From Acidobacteriota bacterium (lineage in GTDB: Bacteria > Acidobacteriota > Blastocatellia > Pyrinomonadales > Pyrinomonadaceae): a stretch of 64,000 nt of DNA. The notes under the pieces are model-generated. The model ran no database searches and was not told the DNA's origin. It was given only the letters and a program-made list of their open reading frames with translations. Shown piece after piece: positions 32,985 through 40,533 of the stretch. Each line of letters opens with the position of its first letter. Position 1 is the stretch's first letter. The DNA is taken from NCBI GenBank assembly GCA_016700175.1, contig CP065003.1:4226001-4290000 (forward strand), written 5' to 3'. The translations under genes and the position numbers were made by a program.

Positions 32985-35816
32985 TCAATTCTCAATCTCC
33001 AGATATCGTTTCAGATACTCGCCCGTGTACGATCCCTCGACCGCGGCGATCTCTTCCGGGGTTCCTTGCGCGACGACGGTTCCCCCGCCGTGCCCGCCTT
33101 CCGGTCCCAGGTCGATCACCCAGTCTGCCGTCTTGATCACATCCAGGTTGTGCTCGATCACGAGCACCGATCCCCCGTTGTCGATCAAGGCGCGGAACGC
33201 CGTCAGGAGTTTCGAAAAGTCTTCGAAGTGCAGCCCTGTCGTAGGTTCGTCAAAGATGAAAAGAGTGTTCGACCGCGAGTTCGAAGCGAGATGTGCCGCC
33301 AGCTTCACCCTCTGGGCCTCGCCGCCGGAGAGAGTCGTCGCCGACTGCCCAAGCCGCAAATACCCGAGCCCGACCGACTCGAGAGTCTTCAGACGGTTAG
33401 TTAGCTTACTGATTCCCTTGAAGAAGTAGATCGCCTCGCGGACGGTGAGATTGAGAACATCGTGGATGTTCTTTCCCTTGTACTTGACCTCGAGGATGTT
33501 CGGATCGTAACGCGTCCCTCGGCAGTCCTCGCAGATCAGTTCGACATCCGCAAGGAACTGCATCTCGATCTTCACCGTTCCGCTGCCCTGGCAGTGCTCG
33601 CATCTGCCCCCGGGTACGTTGAAGGAGAAATGCGATGCGGTGTAACCTTTTTTCTGTGAGAGATTTGTGGACGCGAACACGTCCCGGATCGGGTCGAACG
33701 CCTTGATGTAAGTTATGGGGTTCGAGCGCGGCGTGCGGCCGATCGGCGATTGGTCAACCAGGATCACGTCGTCGATCATCTTCGAACCGAGGATCTCGCG
33801 GAACCGCCCGACCTCCCCCTTGTTCTCGCCCTTCAGTTTTTTCAGCCCCGCATACAGGACGTCGTGTACGAGCGTTGATTTTCCGGATCCCGAAACGCCT
33901 GTGACGGCGACGAACAGCCCGAGCGGGATCTCAACGTCGATGTTCTTCAGGTTGTGCTCGCGCGCGCCCTGAACCGCAATCTTGTTTTTTCCGGGCTCCT
34001 GGCGGACCGGCGGGACGCGGATCTCCGATTCGCCGCGCAGGTACTTGCCCGTCAAAGAAACCGGATCCTGGATCAGGCCCGGAAAGTCGCCTTCATAGAC
34101 GACGTTCCCGCCGAGCTCGCCCGCGTACAGGCCTATGTCGAGAATGTGATCTGCCGCGCGCATCATCTCTTCGTCGTGCTCGACGACGAGGACCGTGTTC
34201 CCGATATCGCGGAGGTTCTCAAGGATCCCGATCAGCCGCAAGTTATCCCGCGGATGTAGTCCGATACTTGGCTCGTCGAGCACGTAGAGCGTTCCGACAA
34301 GCAGGGAACCGAGGTTCGTCGCGAGCTGGATCCTCTGCGCTTCGCCGCCGGACAGCGTCGAGGCAAGCCTGTCGAGTGTCAGGTACTCAAGCCCCACGTC
34401 GAGCATGAACCCGAGCCGTCTTCGTATTTCATCGAGAAGCTTGTCGCCGATTTTCGATTCTTCTTCGGTAAGTTCAAGCGAATCGAAGAATACCTTCGCG
34501 TCGGCGATCGACATCGCGACCGATTCCGGCAGGCTTTTGCCGCCGATTTTCACCGAGCTCGATTCGATCCTCAAACGTCCGCCGTCGCAATCCGGGCATC
34601 TCGTGTAGCCTCTGTACTTTGCGAGAAACACGCGGACGTGGAGCTTGTACTTTTTCTTTTCCTTCCACGCAAAGAATCCGTTGACGCCGCGCCACGATCC
34701 CTTTCCTTTCAGAACCGCCCGCCTTTGTTCGTCCGAAAGCTCGCTAAAAGGCACATCGACAGGGATCCCGTCCTTGCCCGCGAATTCCATAAGCTCGTCG
34801 TAGGCCCACCGGTGTTTCGGGGTCGAAAACGGCTCGATCGCGTCGGCCTCGAGCGACAGGTCCGGATCGGGAACCACCAGGTCGTAGTCGATGCCGGTCG
34901 TGTTCCCGAATCCCTGGCACGTGGGACACGCTCCAAAAGGGGAGTTGAAGCTGAACAAACGCGGTTCGGGCTCCTCGAACTCGGTTCCGTCATTCCGGCA
35001 GATGAAGGCTTCCGAAAAACGAAGCTCCTTCGGCCCGCCTTTCGATTCCGCGTCGGCATTCTTGATGATCGCGGAATGGCTCTCCCTGAAGCAGGTCTCG
35101 AGCGAATCGACGAGTCTCTGCCGTACGTCCTCCGAAACTTTGAGCCTGTCGACGAGCACAAGAGTCTCTTCGAGATCGTCGCGTTCGTAGTCTTCCGGCC
35201 TTTTCAGATCGATGATCTCGCCGTCGCGCCAGATCCTCGAGAATCCGTGCCCGAGCATCGTCATCAGCACCGCGGTCCGGTTCTGCTTCTTAGCGTTGGG
35301 ATTGAAAAAGACGGAAACGGGGAACAGAACCTGAAACCGGGCGCCTTCCGGCAGTTTCTCGATGATCTCGTCGGCAGAGGATTCAGGAGTGTCTCTGGTC
35401 ACTTCCTCGCCGCATTTGTAGCAGAAGGTCCTGCCGATGCGCGCGAAGAGAAGGCGCAGATAATCGTAGATCTCGGTCTGCGTCGCAACGGTCGAGCGGG
35501 GATTTCGAGTCGAGTTTTTCTGGCGGATCGCGATCGCGGGCGAAATGCCCTTGATTTCTTCAACAAGCGGTTTATCGATCCTTTCGAGGAACTGTCTGGC
35601 ATATGCGGAGAGCGACTCGACATATCGCCGCTGGCCTTCGGCGTAGATAGTGTCGAACGCGAGCGAGGACTTCCCCGAGCCCGACACGCCCGTGACGACG
35701 GTCAGCTTGTTGTTCGGGATCGAGACCGAGATGTTCTTCAGGTTGTGCACCCGGGCACCTCGCACCTCGATCGCATCCTCTTTCGTTCTCGCAGCCCGCA
35801 TAGGTGAAGAATCCAT
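32985..35816 (-). CDS. uvrA: Excinuclease ABC subunit A
   Basis: DNA-damage recognition ATPase of nucleotide excision repair. It has 943 residues from the ATG at 35816. There are two ABC cassettes: Walker A GVSGSGKSSLAFDT and GVSGSGKSTLVHDV, with signatures LSGGEAQRIQLA and LSGGEAQRVKLA. Zinc modules include CYKCGEE, CPTCQGFG, CPDCDGGRL and CEHCQGSG...CEDCRG. A TTG four codons upstream is also open. The C-terminus (GSYTGEYLKRYLEIEN) is standard. Convergent with bioA. Confidence 0.97.
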   Translation of the reverse strand: MDSSPMRAARTKEDAIEVRGARVHNLKNISVSIPNNKLTVVTGVSGSGKSSLAFDTIYAEGQRRYVESLSAYARQFLERIDKPLVEEIKGISPAIAIRQKNSTRNPRSTVATQTEIYDYLRLLFARIGRTFCYKCGEEVTRDTPESSADEIIEKLPEGARFQVLFPVSVFFNPNAKKQNRTAVLMTMLGHGFSRIWRDGEIIDLKRPEDYERDDLEETLVLVDRLKVSEDVRQRLVDSLETCFRESHSAIIKNADAESKGGPKELRFSEAFICRNDGTEFEEPEPRLFSFNSPFGACPTCQGFGNTTGIDYDLVVPDPDLSLEADAIEPFSTPKHRWAYDELMEFAGKDGIPVDVPFSELSDEQRRAVLKGKGSWRGVNGFFAWKEKKKYKLHVRVFLAKYRGYTRCPDCDGGRLRIESSSVKIGGKSLPESVAMSIADAKVFFDSLELTEEESKIGDKLLDEIRRRLGFMLDVGLEYLTLDRLASTLSGGEAQRIQLATNLGSLLVGTLYVLDEPSIGLHPRDNLRLIGILENLRDIGNTVLVVEHDEEMMRAADHILDIGLYAGELGGNVVYEGDFPGLIQDPVSLTGKYLRGESEIRVPPVRQEPGKNKIAVQGAREHNLKNIDVEIPLGLFVAVTGVSGSGKSTLVHDVLYAGLKKLKGENKGEVGRFREILGSKMIDDVILVDQSPIGRTPRSNPITYIKAFDPIRDVFASTNLSQKKGYTASHFSFNVPGGRCEHCQGSGTVKIEMQFLADVELICEDCRGTRYDPNILEVKYKGKNIHDVLNLTVREAIYFFKGISKLTNRLKTLESVGLGYLRLGQSATTLSGGEAQRVKLAAHLASNSRSNTLFIFDEPTTGLHFEDFSKLLTAFRALIDNGGSVLVIEHNLDVIKTADWVIDLGPEGGHGGGTVVAQGTPEEIAAVEGSYTGEYLKRYLEIEN

Positions 35817-35951
35817 CCGAAAAGGCAAAAATAAATTCTATCAAACGGAAGGTCCGCAGCGAAGTTCGCGCACGGAGAAGAGCGGTGCAAAACGCCCGGG
35901 TTGGGACGACGTTTCCGATCTCAACGCGGCGATCCGATGCACGGCTACATA

Positions 35952-35980
35952 TTTGACAATTGCTCAGCCTTTGTACAATA
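35952..35980 (+). promoter_or_regulatory. Sigma70-type promoter for the first PqqD/Cys-rich gene
   Basis: TTGACA (35952-35957) with CAATAT at 35975-35980 (17-base spacer), or TACAAT at 35973-35978 (15-base spacer). Transcription would start near 35986. Codons upstream of that, including an in-frame GTG at 35984, are therefore excluded, and the ATG at 36024 is preferred as the start. The -35 is a perfect consensus hexamer. Confidence 0.6.
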
Positions 35981-36023
35981 TCTTGTGGAATATCTACCTC
36001 CCGGAGGAAATCCCCTTACAACA

Positions 36024-36566
36024 ATGCATCCAGTTCACAGACAGAATGACCTGGTCGTTCAGGAGGTCGACCGCGAGCTTCTCGTGTACGACCTGAACTC
36101 CCACCGGGCGATCAGTCTGAACGAAACCGCGGCGGCCGTCTGGAGTCTTTGCGACGGCACAAGATCCGTAGAAGATCTCACCGAATCACTCTCCGAAAGG
36201 TTCCGCGAAACCGTGCCCGTCGAATCAGTGCTCCTTGCGCTGGAGGATCTGGCAGGAGTCGGACTGCTCGAGTCTGTTGGAAACGTGCGGTTTCTGGGAT
36301 CGATGAGCAGGCGCGAGGCGATCAGGAAGATCGGTATCGCGTCGATGGTGGCCATTCCGATCGTGTCTTCGATCATCGCGCCGCCGGCCGCGGCAGCGCA
36401 GTCGACTTGTGTTCCGGCCCCGGGCGGCTGCACCTGTAACCAACTCTCGATCGGGCGCGTGGGACAACAATGCACCCCGTTTTCTTTTGCTCAATGCACC
36501 AACTCGCTTTGCCGATGCGTTTGGGCAAACAATGGATTCAGCTTTGCCGGCAACTGCGTCCCGTAA
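36024..36566 (+). CDS. PqqD-like domain fused to twin-arginine-like segment and 8-Cys tail (paralogue 1)
   Basis: It has 180 residues in three parts. Residues ~5-90 are a PqqD/RRE-type winged helix (HRQNDLVVQEVDRELLVYDL, SLNETAAAVWSLCDGTRSVEDL). At 95-97 is S-R-R, then a hydrophobic run 104-125 ending AAAAQ, like an internal Tat/Sec signal. The tail 127-180 has eight Cys: 129, 136, 138, 150, 158, 163, 165 and 178, with CRCVWxNNG. Its own promoter lies upstream; GGAGG (36003-36007) is rather far (16 bases) from the ATG. A homologue with the same layout is at 38729. It is likely a precursor of an exported disulfide-rich domain; this is inference. Confidence 0.75.
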   Translation: MHPVHRQNDLVVQEVDRELLVYDLNSHRAISLNETAAAVWSLCDGTRSVEDLTESLSERFRETVPVESVLLALEDLAGVGLLESVGNVRFLGSMSRREAIRKIGIASMVAIPIVSSIIAPPAAAAQSTCVPAPGGCTCNQLSIGRVGQQCTPFSFAQCTNSLCRCVWANNGFSFAGNCVP

Positions 36567-36604
36567 CGCCGACAGCCCTTTCTTCATTCCGACGTCGCTC
36601 CGGC

Positions 36605-36635
36605 TTGGAACAAGTCGATCGGCTTTCTATATAAT
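36605..36635 (+). promoter_or_regulatory. Promoter-like sequence giving a possibly leaderless DUF1223 transcript
   Basis: TTGGAA (36605-36610) and a perfect TATAAT (36630-36635), spacer 19 bases (long). The GTG start at 36642 is 6 bases after the -10, so RNA starting at the usual distance would have essentially no leader. No ribosome-binding site is visible. The -10 is strong but the spacing is suboptimal. Confidence 0.4.
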
Positions 36636-36641
36636 GCCGGT

Positions 36642-37442
36642 GTGAGAAAACTTCTTCTGCCGCTCCTTTTCGTAGTAGTTGCCGTAATCTCTTTGCAGAG
36701 TGCGGCGGCGCATGATTCGCATGTTCTTGCGGCCGATTCGGAGAGTTCAGGACTCGTGGCGGACAGGCCGGTACTGGTCGAGTTGTTCACTTCTGAAAGC
36801 TGCGCCAGCTGTCCGCCGGCAGAGCAAAACCTTGCATATCTTCAGACGGAACAGCCCTACGCGGGTGCCGACATAATCACCCTTGCATTTCATGTAGATT
36901 ACAGGGACGTGCCCGGCTGGAAAGATCCTTTCGCTTCGCCTCTCTTCACTCAGCGACAGCAGGTCTACGATCGCAAGTTCCGCACGGGCAACATTTACAC
37001 GCCTCAAATGGTTGTCGACGGCGAAACGGAGTTTATCGGATCGAAGCTGGAAAAGGCCGAGAGCGCGATCAATAAGTCACTGAAGAATGACAAGGGAAGG
37101 GTTGCTCTGAACGTCGCGGGAGACAAGCTGGAGATCCGAATTTCGGCGCTGCCCGAAATCGAGTTTGCGACTGTCTATCTTGCATATGCCGAGGACGGCC
37201 TCACCTCCAGCGTAAGGGGAGGCGAGAACGCGGGGAAGACTCTCAGCCACGTGTCGGTGGTCCGGTCGCTGAATGGTATCGGCATGATAGAGCCGGGGCA
37301 GAGGGCGTTCGAACTGGACACGGTACTGAACATAGGCGCCGAGTGGGACCGTGAAAAACTCAAGGCGGTCGTGTTTGTTCAAGAGAACCACACCCGAAAG
37401 ATCTTCGCCGTCGGCTCCGAACCGCTTTCGGTCCCTCAATAG
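36642..37442 (+). CDS. Secreted DUF1223 thioredoxin-like protein
   Basis: It has 266 residues starting with GTG (VRKLLLPLLFVVVAVISL), with a signal peptide ending near AAA-HDS. The DUF1223 signature is seen in VLVELFTSESCASCPPAEQN, where C54 and C57 form a CxxC redox pair, followed by AFHVDYRDVPGWKDPFASPLFTQRQQVYDRKF and YTPQMVVDGETEFIGS. It is probably periplasmic. It lies between two Cys-rich protein genes, so a role in oxidising or isomerising their disulfides is attractive but unproven; DUF1223 genes also occur elsewhere without such neighbours. Confidence 0.85.
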   Translation: MRKLLLPLLFVVVAVISLQSAAAHDSHVLAADSESSGLVADRPVLVELFTSESCASCPPAEQNLAYLQTEQPYAGADIITLAFHVDYRDVPGWKDPFASPLFTQRQQVYDRKFRTGNIYTPQMVVDGETEFIGSKLEKAESAINKSLKNDKGRVALNVAGDKLEIRISALPEIEFATVYLAYAEDGLTSSVRGGENAGKTLSHVSVVRSLNGIGMIEPGQRAFELDTVLNIGAEWDREKLKAVVFVQENHTRKIFAVGSEPLSVPQ

Positions 37443-37465
37443 CTCCCGGGAATTTTCTTGCTTCG

Positions 37466-38617
37466 ATGCACCTCTACGACTTCGTAAGTTATTGCGGGAT
37501 GCTCACCGACAAGGCTCGGCTGGACGCATACACCGGCTCGCTGCGTGATTCGGTCGGCCCTGACACGATAGTCCTCGACCTTGGGGCCGGCACCGGGGTT
37601 TTTTCGGTGATCGCGTGTCTTCTCGGGGCAAGGAAGGTTTACGCGGTCGAGGTCAATCCGCTGATACGGCTCGTTGAAGAGACTGCGAAGGAGAAGGGCT
37701 TCGCCGATCGGTTGGTAGTGATCCAGAAGCATTCGTCGGAGATCGAGCTTTCGGAGAAGGCAAATCTTCTCGTGAGCGACATTCACGGAGGGCTTCCGCT
37801 GCATGAATCGGGTCTTGAATCGATAATCGATGCCCGGAACCGGCTCCTGACCCGAGATGCGGTCATGTTGCCGGAAGCCGAAACCGTTTTCTTCGCTTTG
37901 TCGGAGGCGGAAGAGATCTACGAAAAGCACGTCTCCGTATTCCTGCGGGAATACGAGGGCTTCAGCCTCCCCGCAGCTGACAGGCTTGTGAAGAACCGCT
38001 GGTTCAGCGCGCGAAGCGACAAAGAACGGCTCCTGACCGGCACCGCGATATTTGCCGAGATCGATCATCGCGTGAACTCCGACACGTCTTTCGCCAGCGA
38101 TCTTCGATGGGAGGTCGAAAAGTCCGGAACCGCCCACGGTTTCCGGGCGTGGTTCGAAAGCCGCCTCCCCGGAGGGCATTCGGTCTCCAACGGCATTTCC
38201 GCAAACACCTCGACCTACGCTTCGCCGTTCTTTCCTCTGTCATTTCCGGTGGCTGTTAAAGAAGGAGATGTTGTCAATGCAAGGATAAATGCGGTGTATG
38301 AGGACGGCGGCTACTTGTGGAGCTGGCAAACGAAGATCGAGGACCCGGCAGGGCTTGTGAAGGCCGAAACCGCGCAGTCTGTGATCGCATCAATGATCCC
38401 GGATTCCAAGAGCGCACTTAGAAGATCGGAGTTTTTCGCGCCGGCGCTCGGCCGACAGGGAGAGATCGACGCGTTCGTCCTTTCCAGGATGGACGGCGAG
38501 AATCTGAGCGGGGACATCGCGGACGAGATATTGGAAAGATTCCCGGGCGAGTTTCCCACCGCGGAGAAAGCGGCGGAGCGGGTATACGCGCTTGTCGAAC
38601 GATATTGTCGCGGATGA
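37466..38617 (+). CDS. PRMT-like SAM methyltransferase with PqqD-like C-terminal tail
   Basis: It has 383 residues. The N-terminal region YCGMLTDKARLDAYTGSLRDSV, then TIVLDLGAGTGVFSVIACLLGARKVYAVEV (motif I at ~36-46), has the order seen in protein arginine methyltransferases, and a beta-barrel-like middle follows. The last ~45 residues (RMDGENLSGDIADEILERFP, then TAEKAAERVYALVERY) resemble the DGxxxxxDIxxxL..RF helices of the two neighbouring PqqD-like domains. It sits between them, 23 bases after the DUF1223 gene. It may modify their products or be guided by the same fold. Substrate unknown. Confidence 0.75.
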   Translation: MHLYDFVSYCGMLTDKARLDAYTGSLRDSVGPDTIVLDLGAGTGVFSVIACLLGARKVYAVEVNPLIRLVEETAKEKGFADRLVVIQKHSSEIELSEKANLLVSDIHGGLPLHESGLESIIDARNRLLTRDAVMLPEAETVFFALSEAEEIYEKHVSVFLREYEGFSLPAADRLVKNRWFSARSDKERLLTGTAIFAEIDHRVNSDTSFASDLRWEVEKSGTAHGFRAWFESRLPGGHSVSNGISANTSTYASPFFPLSFPVAVKEGDVVNARINAVYEDGGYLWSWQTKIEDPAGLVKAETAQSVIASMIPDSKSALRRSEFFAPALGRQGEIDAFVLSRMDGENLSGDIADEILERFPGEFPTAEKAAERVYALVERYCRG

Positions 38618-38632
38618 CAAATACAGGTCCGG

Positions 38633-38655
38633 AACCTAAAGTATCACTTTAGGTT
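38633..38655 (+). terminator. Hairpin between methyltransferase gene and second Cys-rich gene
   Basis: AACCTAAAG (38633-38641), loop TATCA, CTTTAGGTT (38647-38655): a perfect 9-bp stem, followed by CTTGCTTCTG. It starts 15 bases after the methyltransferase stop and ends 16 bases before the next promoter. A weak intrinsic terminator is most likely; an operator is possible because the repeat is symmetric and adjoins the promoter. Confidence 0.5.
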
Positions 38656-38670
38656 CTTGCTTCTGCCGGA

Positions 38671-38699
38671 TTGACTTGATTTTCCCGGGGCGATATAAG
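38671..38699 (+). promoter_or_regulatory. Near-consensus sigma70 promoter for the second PqqD/Cys-rich gene
   Basis: TTGACT (38671-38676), 17-base spacer, TATAAG (38694-38699). The expected transcription start near 38706 excludes the in-frame TTG at 38702 and supports translation from the ATG at 38729. With the promoter at 35952, both Cys-rich genes appear independently and strongly transcribed. Confidence 0.65.
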
Positions 38700-38728
38700 T
38701 ATTGAAACCCCTCCCGCCGTACGACCCT

Positions 38729-39256
38729 ATGTTTCCAATTCATAGAAAGAACGACCTCGTTGTTCAGGAGATCGGAGACGAGACGTTTGCCTACGATCTG
38801 ATCACAAACAGGGCGATCTGTCTCAACAAGATGTGTTCGTTCATCTGGAAGAACTGCGACGGAAGAAACTCCCAGCGGGAGATCGCCGAACTGGCTTCAA
38901 GAGAATTCGACGAGGAAGTTTCGATCGGGCTTGTGGAACTCGCACTGGAACAGCTTTCGGAGGAACGACTGATTGAAAATCAAAGGAGTTCGGGCATTTT
39001 TGACGGTTTGTCGCGGCGCGAGATCCTAAGAAAGGTCGGGTTAACGACGATGGCGGCGCTTCCGATCGTGACTGCGATAACAGCTCCCAGTGCAGTATCG
39101 GCCCAGTCTGCTTGCGTCCCTGTATCAAACGGATGCACTTGTACCATGTCGGGCATGATGGGACAAGAATGCGTTGAGGCAGTTCCTTGCGCGAATCCGA
39201 TCTGCCGGTGCGTATGGCGAAATAACGGCAATGCAGACGGAGACTGTGTGGTCTAG
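38729..39256 (+). CDS. PqqD-like domain fused to twin-arginine-like segment and 8-Cys tail (paralogue 2)
   Basis: It has 175 residues and is collinear with the protein at 36024. The start FPIHRKNDLVVQEIGDETF, then YDLITNRAICLN and NCDGRNSQREIAELA, corresponds to HPVHRQNDLVVQE and CDGTRSVEDL there. S-R-R is again at 95-97, followed by a hydrophobic run ending VSAQ. Eight Cys stand at 129, 136, 138, 148, 154, 159, 161 and 173, and CRCVWxNNG is conserved. Spacings differ only between Cys 3-4, 4-5 and 7-8. The sequence between conserved points has diverged considerably, so selection has kept the Cys frame. Likely an exported peptide precursor. Confidence 0.75.
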   Translation: MFPIHRKNDLVVQEIGDETFAYDLITNRAICLNKMCSFIWKNCDGRNSQREIAELASREFDEEVSIGLVELALEQLSEERLIENQRSSGIFDGLSRREILRKVGLTTMAALPIVTAITAPSAVSAQSACVPVSNGCTCTMSGMMGQECVEAVPCANPICRCVWRNNGNADGDCVV

Positions 39257-39271
39257 GCCCGCTCTCCTTTC

Positions 39272-39607
39272 CTACCACCGCCTGTCATAGACAGCCAGAT
39301 TCTCCCTCCAATCCTCAAGTTCGTCGAACCTGAGCACAGGGATGTTCCCGCTCAGCACGATCTCTGCCCATAGAGAGCGGCTGAGGCGGTAAGTGAATCC
39401 CTTCGGCGAGCAGACTGTCAGCGTCGCCTTCGAGGCGGTTCTTCGAGAGATTACAGCTTCTCGCCAGTCGGTCTTGGACCGATACAAGAGCTTCGATCCG
39501 ACAACCAATTCACCTAACATTTTCGGACCGGACGCCTGTCCCGGCGAATAATAAAGGCCGAACGGCGTTCCGTCCGGCCTCCAGTCGATGAAGTTCGCGA
39601 ATGCCAT
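39272..39607 (-). CDS. Small hypothetical protein coupled to M50B-like protease gene
   Basis: Not recognised. It has 111 residues, soluble, with several Trp and Arg (NFIDWRPDGTPFGLYY, LSRSLWAEIV, LEDWRENLAVYDRRW). Its ATG overlaps the stop of the upstream membrane-protein gene (TGATG at 39605-39609), so it is translationally coupled to it. The overlap and tight spacing argue that it is real and functionally linked. Confidence 0.6.
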   Translation of the reverse strand: MAFANFIDWRPDGTPFGLYYSPGQASGPKMLGELVVGSKLLYRSKTDWREAVISRRTASKATLTVCSPKGFTYRLSRSLWAEIVLSGNIPVLRFDELEDWRENLAVYDRRW

Positions 39608-40404
39608 CAGTCTTCAAACGGCAGTTCGCTCTGCTTCGCCTTTGCAGAAACCGCGTAGAGACGGAGGCCTATGGAGATCATCAATACCGAACCCACGATC
39701 CAGATCAGGACCCAGGCTACCGCGGGAATACCGCTCGCCTCAGCCATGTTCATCGCGTCGGAATGAGAATCGGAAGTCGCCGAGATGATGAACAGGGTCT
39801 TCAGAGAAAAGATCGCATTCAGTAGGCACTGTACCGCCAGAAACGCGAGTGCGAAATTCGCCCATTTGATCTGCGCATAGCGTGCTATCGCAAACAGGCC
39901 TGCCGACAACGCGGCTCCCGAGAGCACCGTGAATGCCACGCTCGCGATTCCCACCTTTGCATTGAAAATGTTCCAGACCGGAGCCAGGAGTCCGAAAAGC
40001 ACCGTCATAAGGCCGACGAATCCCGATGCGAAATAAAGCGCCCTTCTGGATGAGAAGTCATACCGGAACCACGCCAGAAGCGCCACGCCGAATGCGGTAG
40101 TGCCGAGGTACCCAGCGCTGGAGATGATGAGCCTCTGTACCCAATTCCCGTCCTGCGTCAGCGACCACACCACGCCGCTCGTGTCGGGCGAGACCGTCAG
40201 GCTTTGCACCGATCCGCCCGTCATCACCGTGGCGAGCACGTGGCTGCCTTCGTGAACGAAGGTGGCGAAAAGCTGTAGCGGGTAAACGATGTACCCGAGG
40301 ATCGGGAAATAGAACGACGCGAGCCAGATCACGACACTGATGATCGTCGCCAGTATCAGAAGCTTGACCTGCGGTTTGACGTCTTCGGCGAGTTTGAAAT
40401 TCAT
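39607..40404 (-). CDS. M50B-like integral membrane metallopeptidase
   Basis: It has 265 residues with about 6-7 membrane spans. HEGSH at residues 51-55 (FVHEGSHVLATVMTGGSVQSL) is the HExxH zinc motif at the end of a membrane span, followed by TGG, as in the Peptidase_M50B group. A second-site NxxPxxD-like motif is not obvious; FNAK and the C-terminal region do not supply one clearly, so activity is uncertain. It is followed by an overlapping small gene and is convergent with the Cys-rich gene at 38729. Confidence 0.75.
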   Translation of the reverse strand: MNFKLAEDVKPQVKLLILATIISVVIWLASFYFPILGYIVYPLQLFATFVHEGSHVLATVMTGGSVQSLTVSPDTSGVVWSLTQDGNWVQRLIISSAGYLGTTAFGVALLAWFRYDFSSRRALYFASGFVGLMTVLFGLLAPVWNIFNAKVGIASVAFTVLSGAALSAGLFAIARYAQIKWANFALAFLAVQCLLNAIFSLKTLFIISATSDSHSDAMNMAEASGIPAVAWVLIWIVGSVLMISIGLRLYAVSAKAKQSELPFED

Positions 40405-40533
40405 AATTGCTCTCGACTCCCTTTGCCGGGTTACAAATGACTCAACGGGATACGACCCATTCTACACGAAAGTTCGTGGCCTGCTAAAGGTTTTGACTTG
40501 CGGCCTTTCTGATGCGATCGAGCCGGAGACCGT

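Noticed and set aside
34638..35807. Plus-strand frame of 389 codons opposite uvrA
   Set aside because: Antisense shadow of uvrA; no ribosome-binding site or family features.
36401..36566. Cys-rich tail as a CTQ/TTQ amine dehydrogenase small subunit
   Set aside because: A Tat-like signal, many Cys and a conserved Trp recall those subunits, but only one Trp is conserved and no large subunit, cytochrome or radical SAM maturase is adjacent.
36024..39256. Reading the locus as a classical RiPP cluster with a radical SAM, cyclodehydratase or lanthipeptide synthetase
   Set aside because: No such enzyme gene is present between 35.9 and 42 kb; only a methyltransferase and a thioredoxin-like protein are nearby, so a known RiPP class cannot be claimed.
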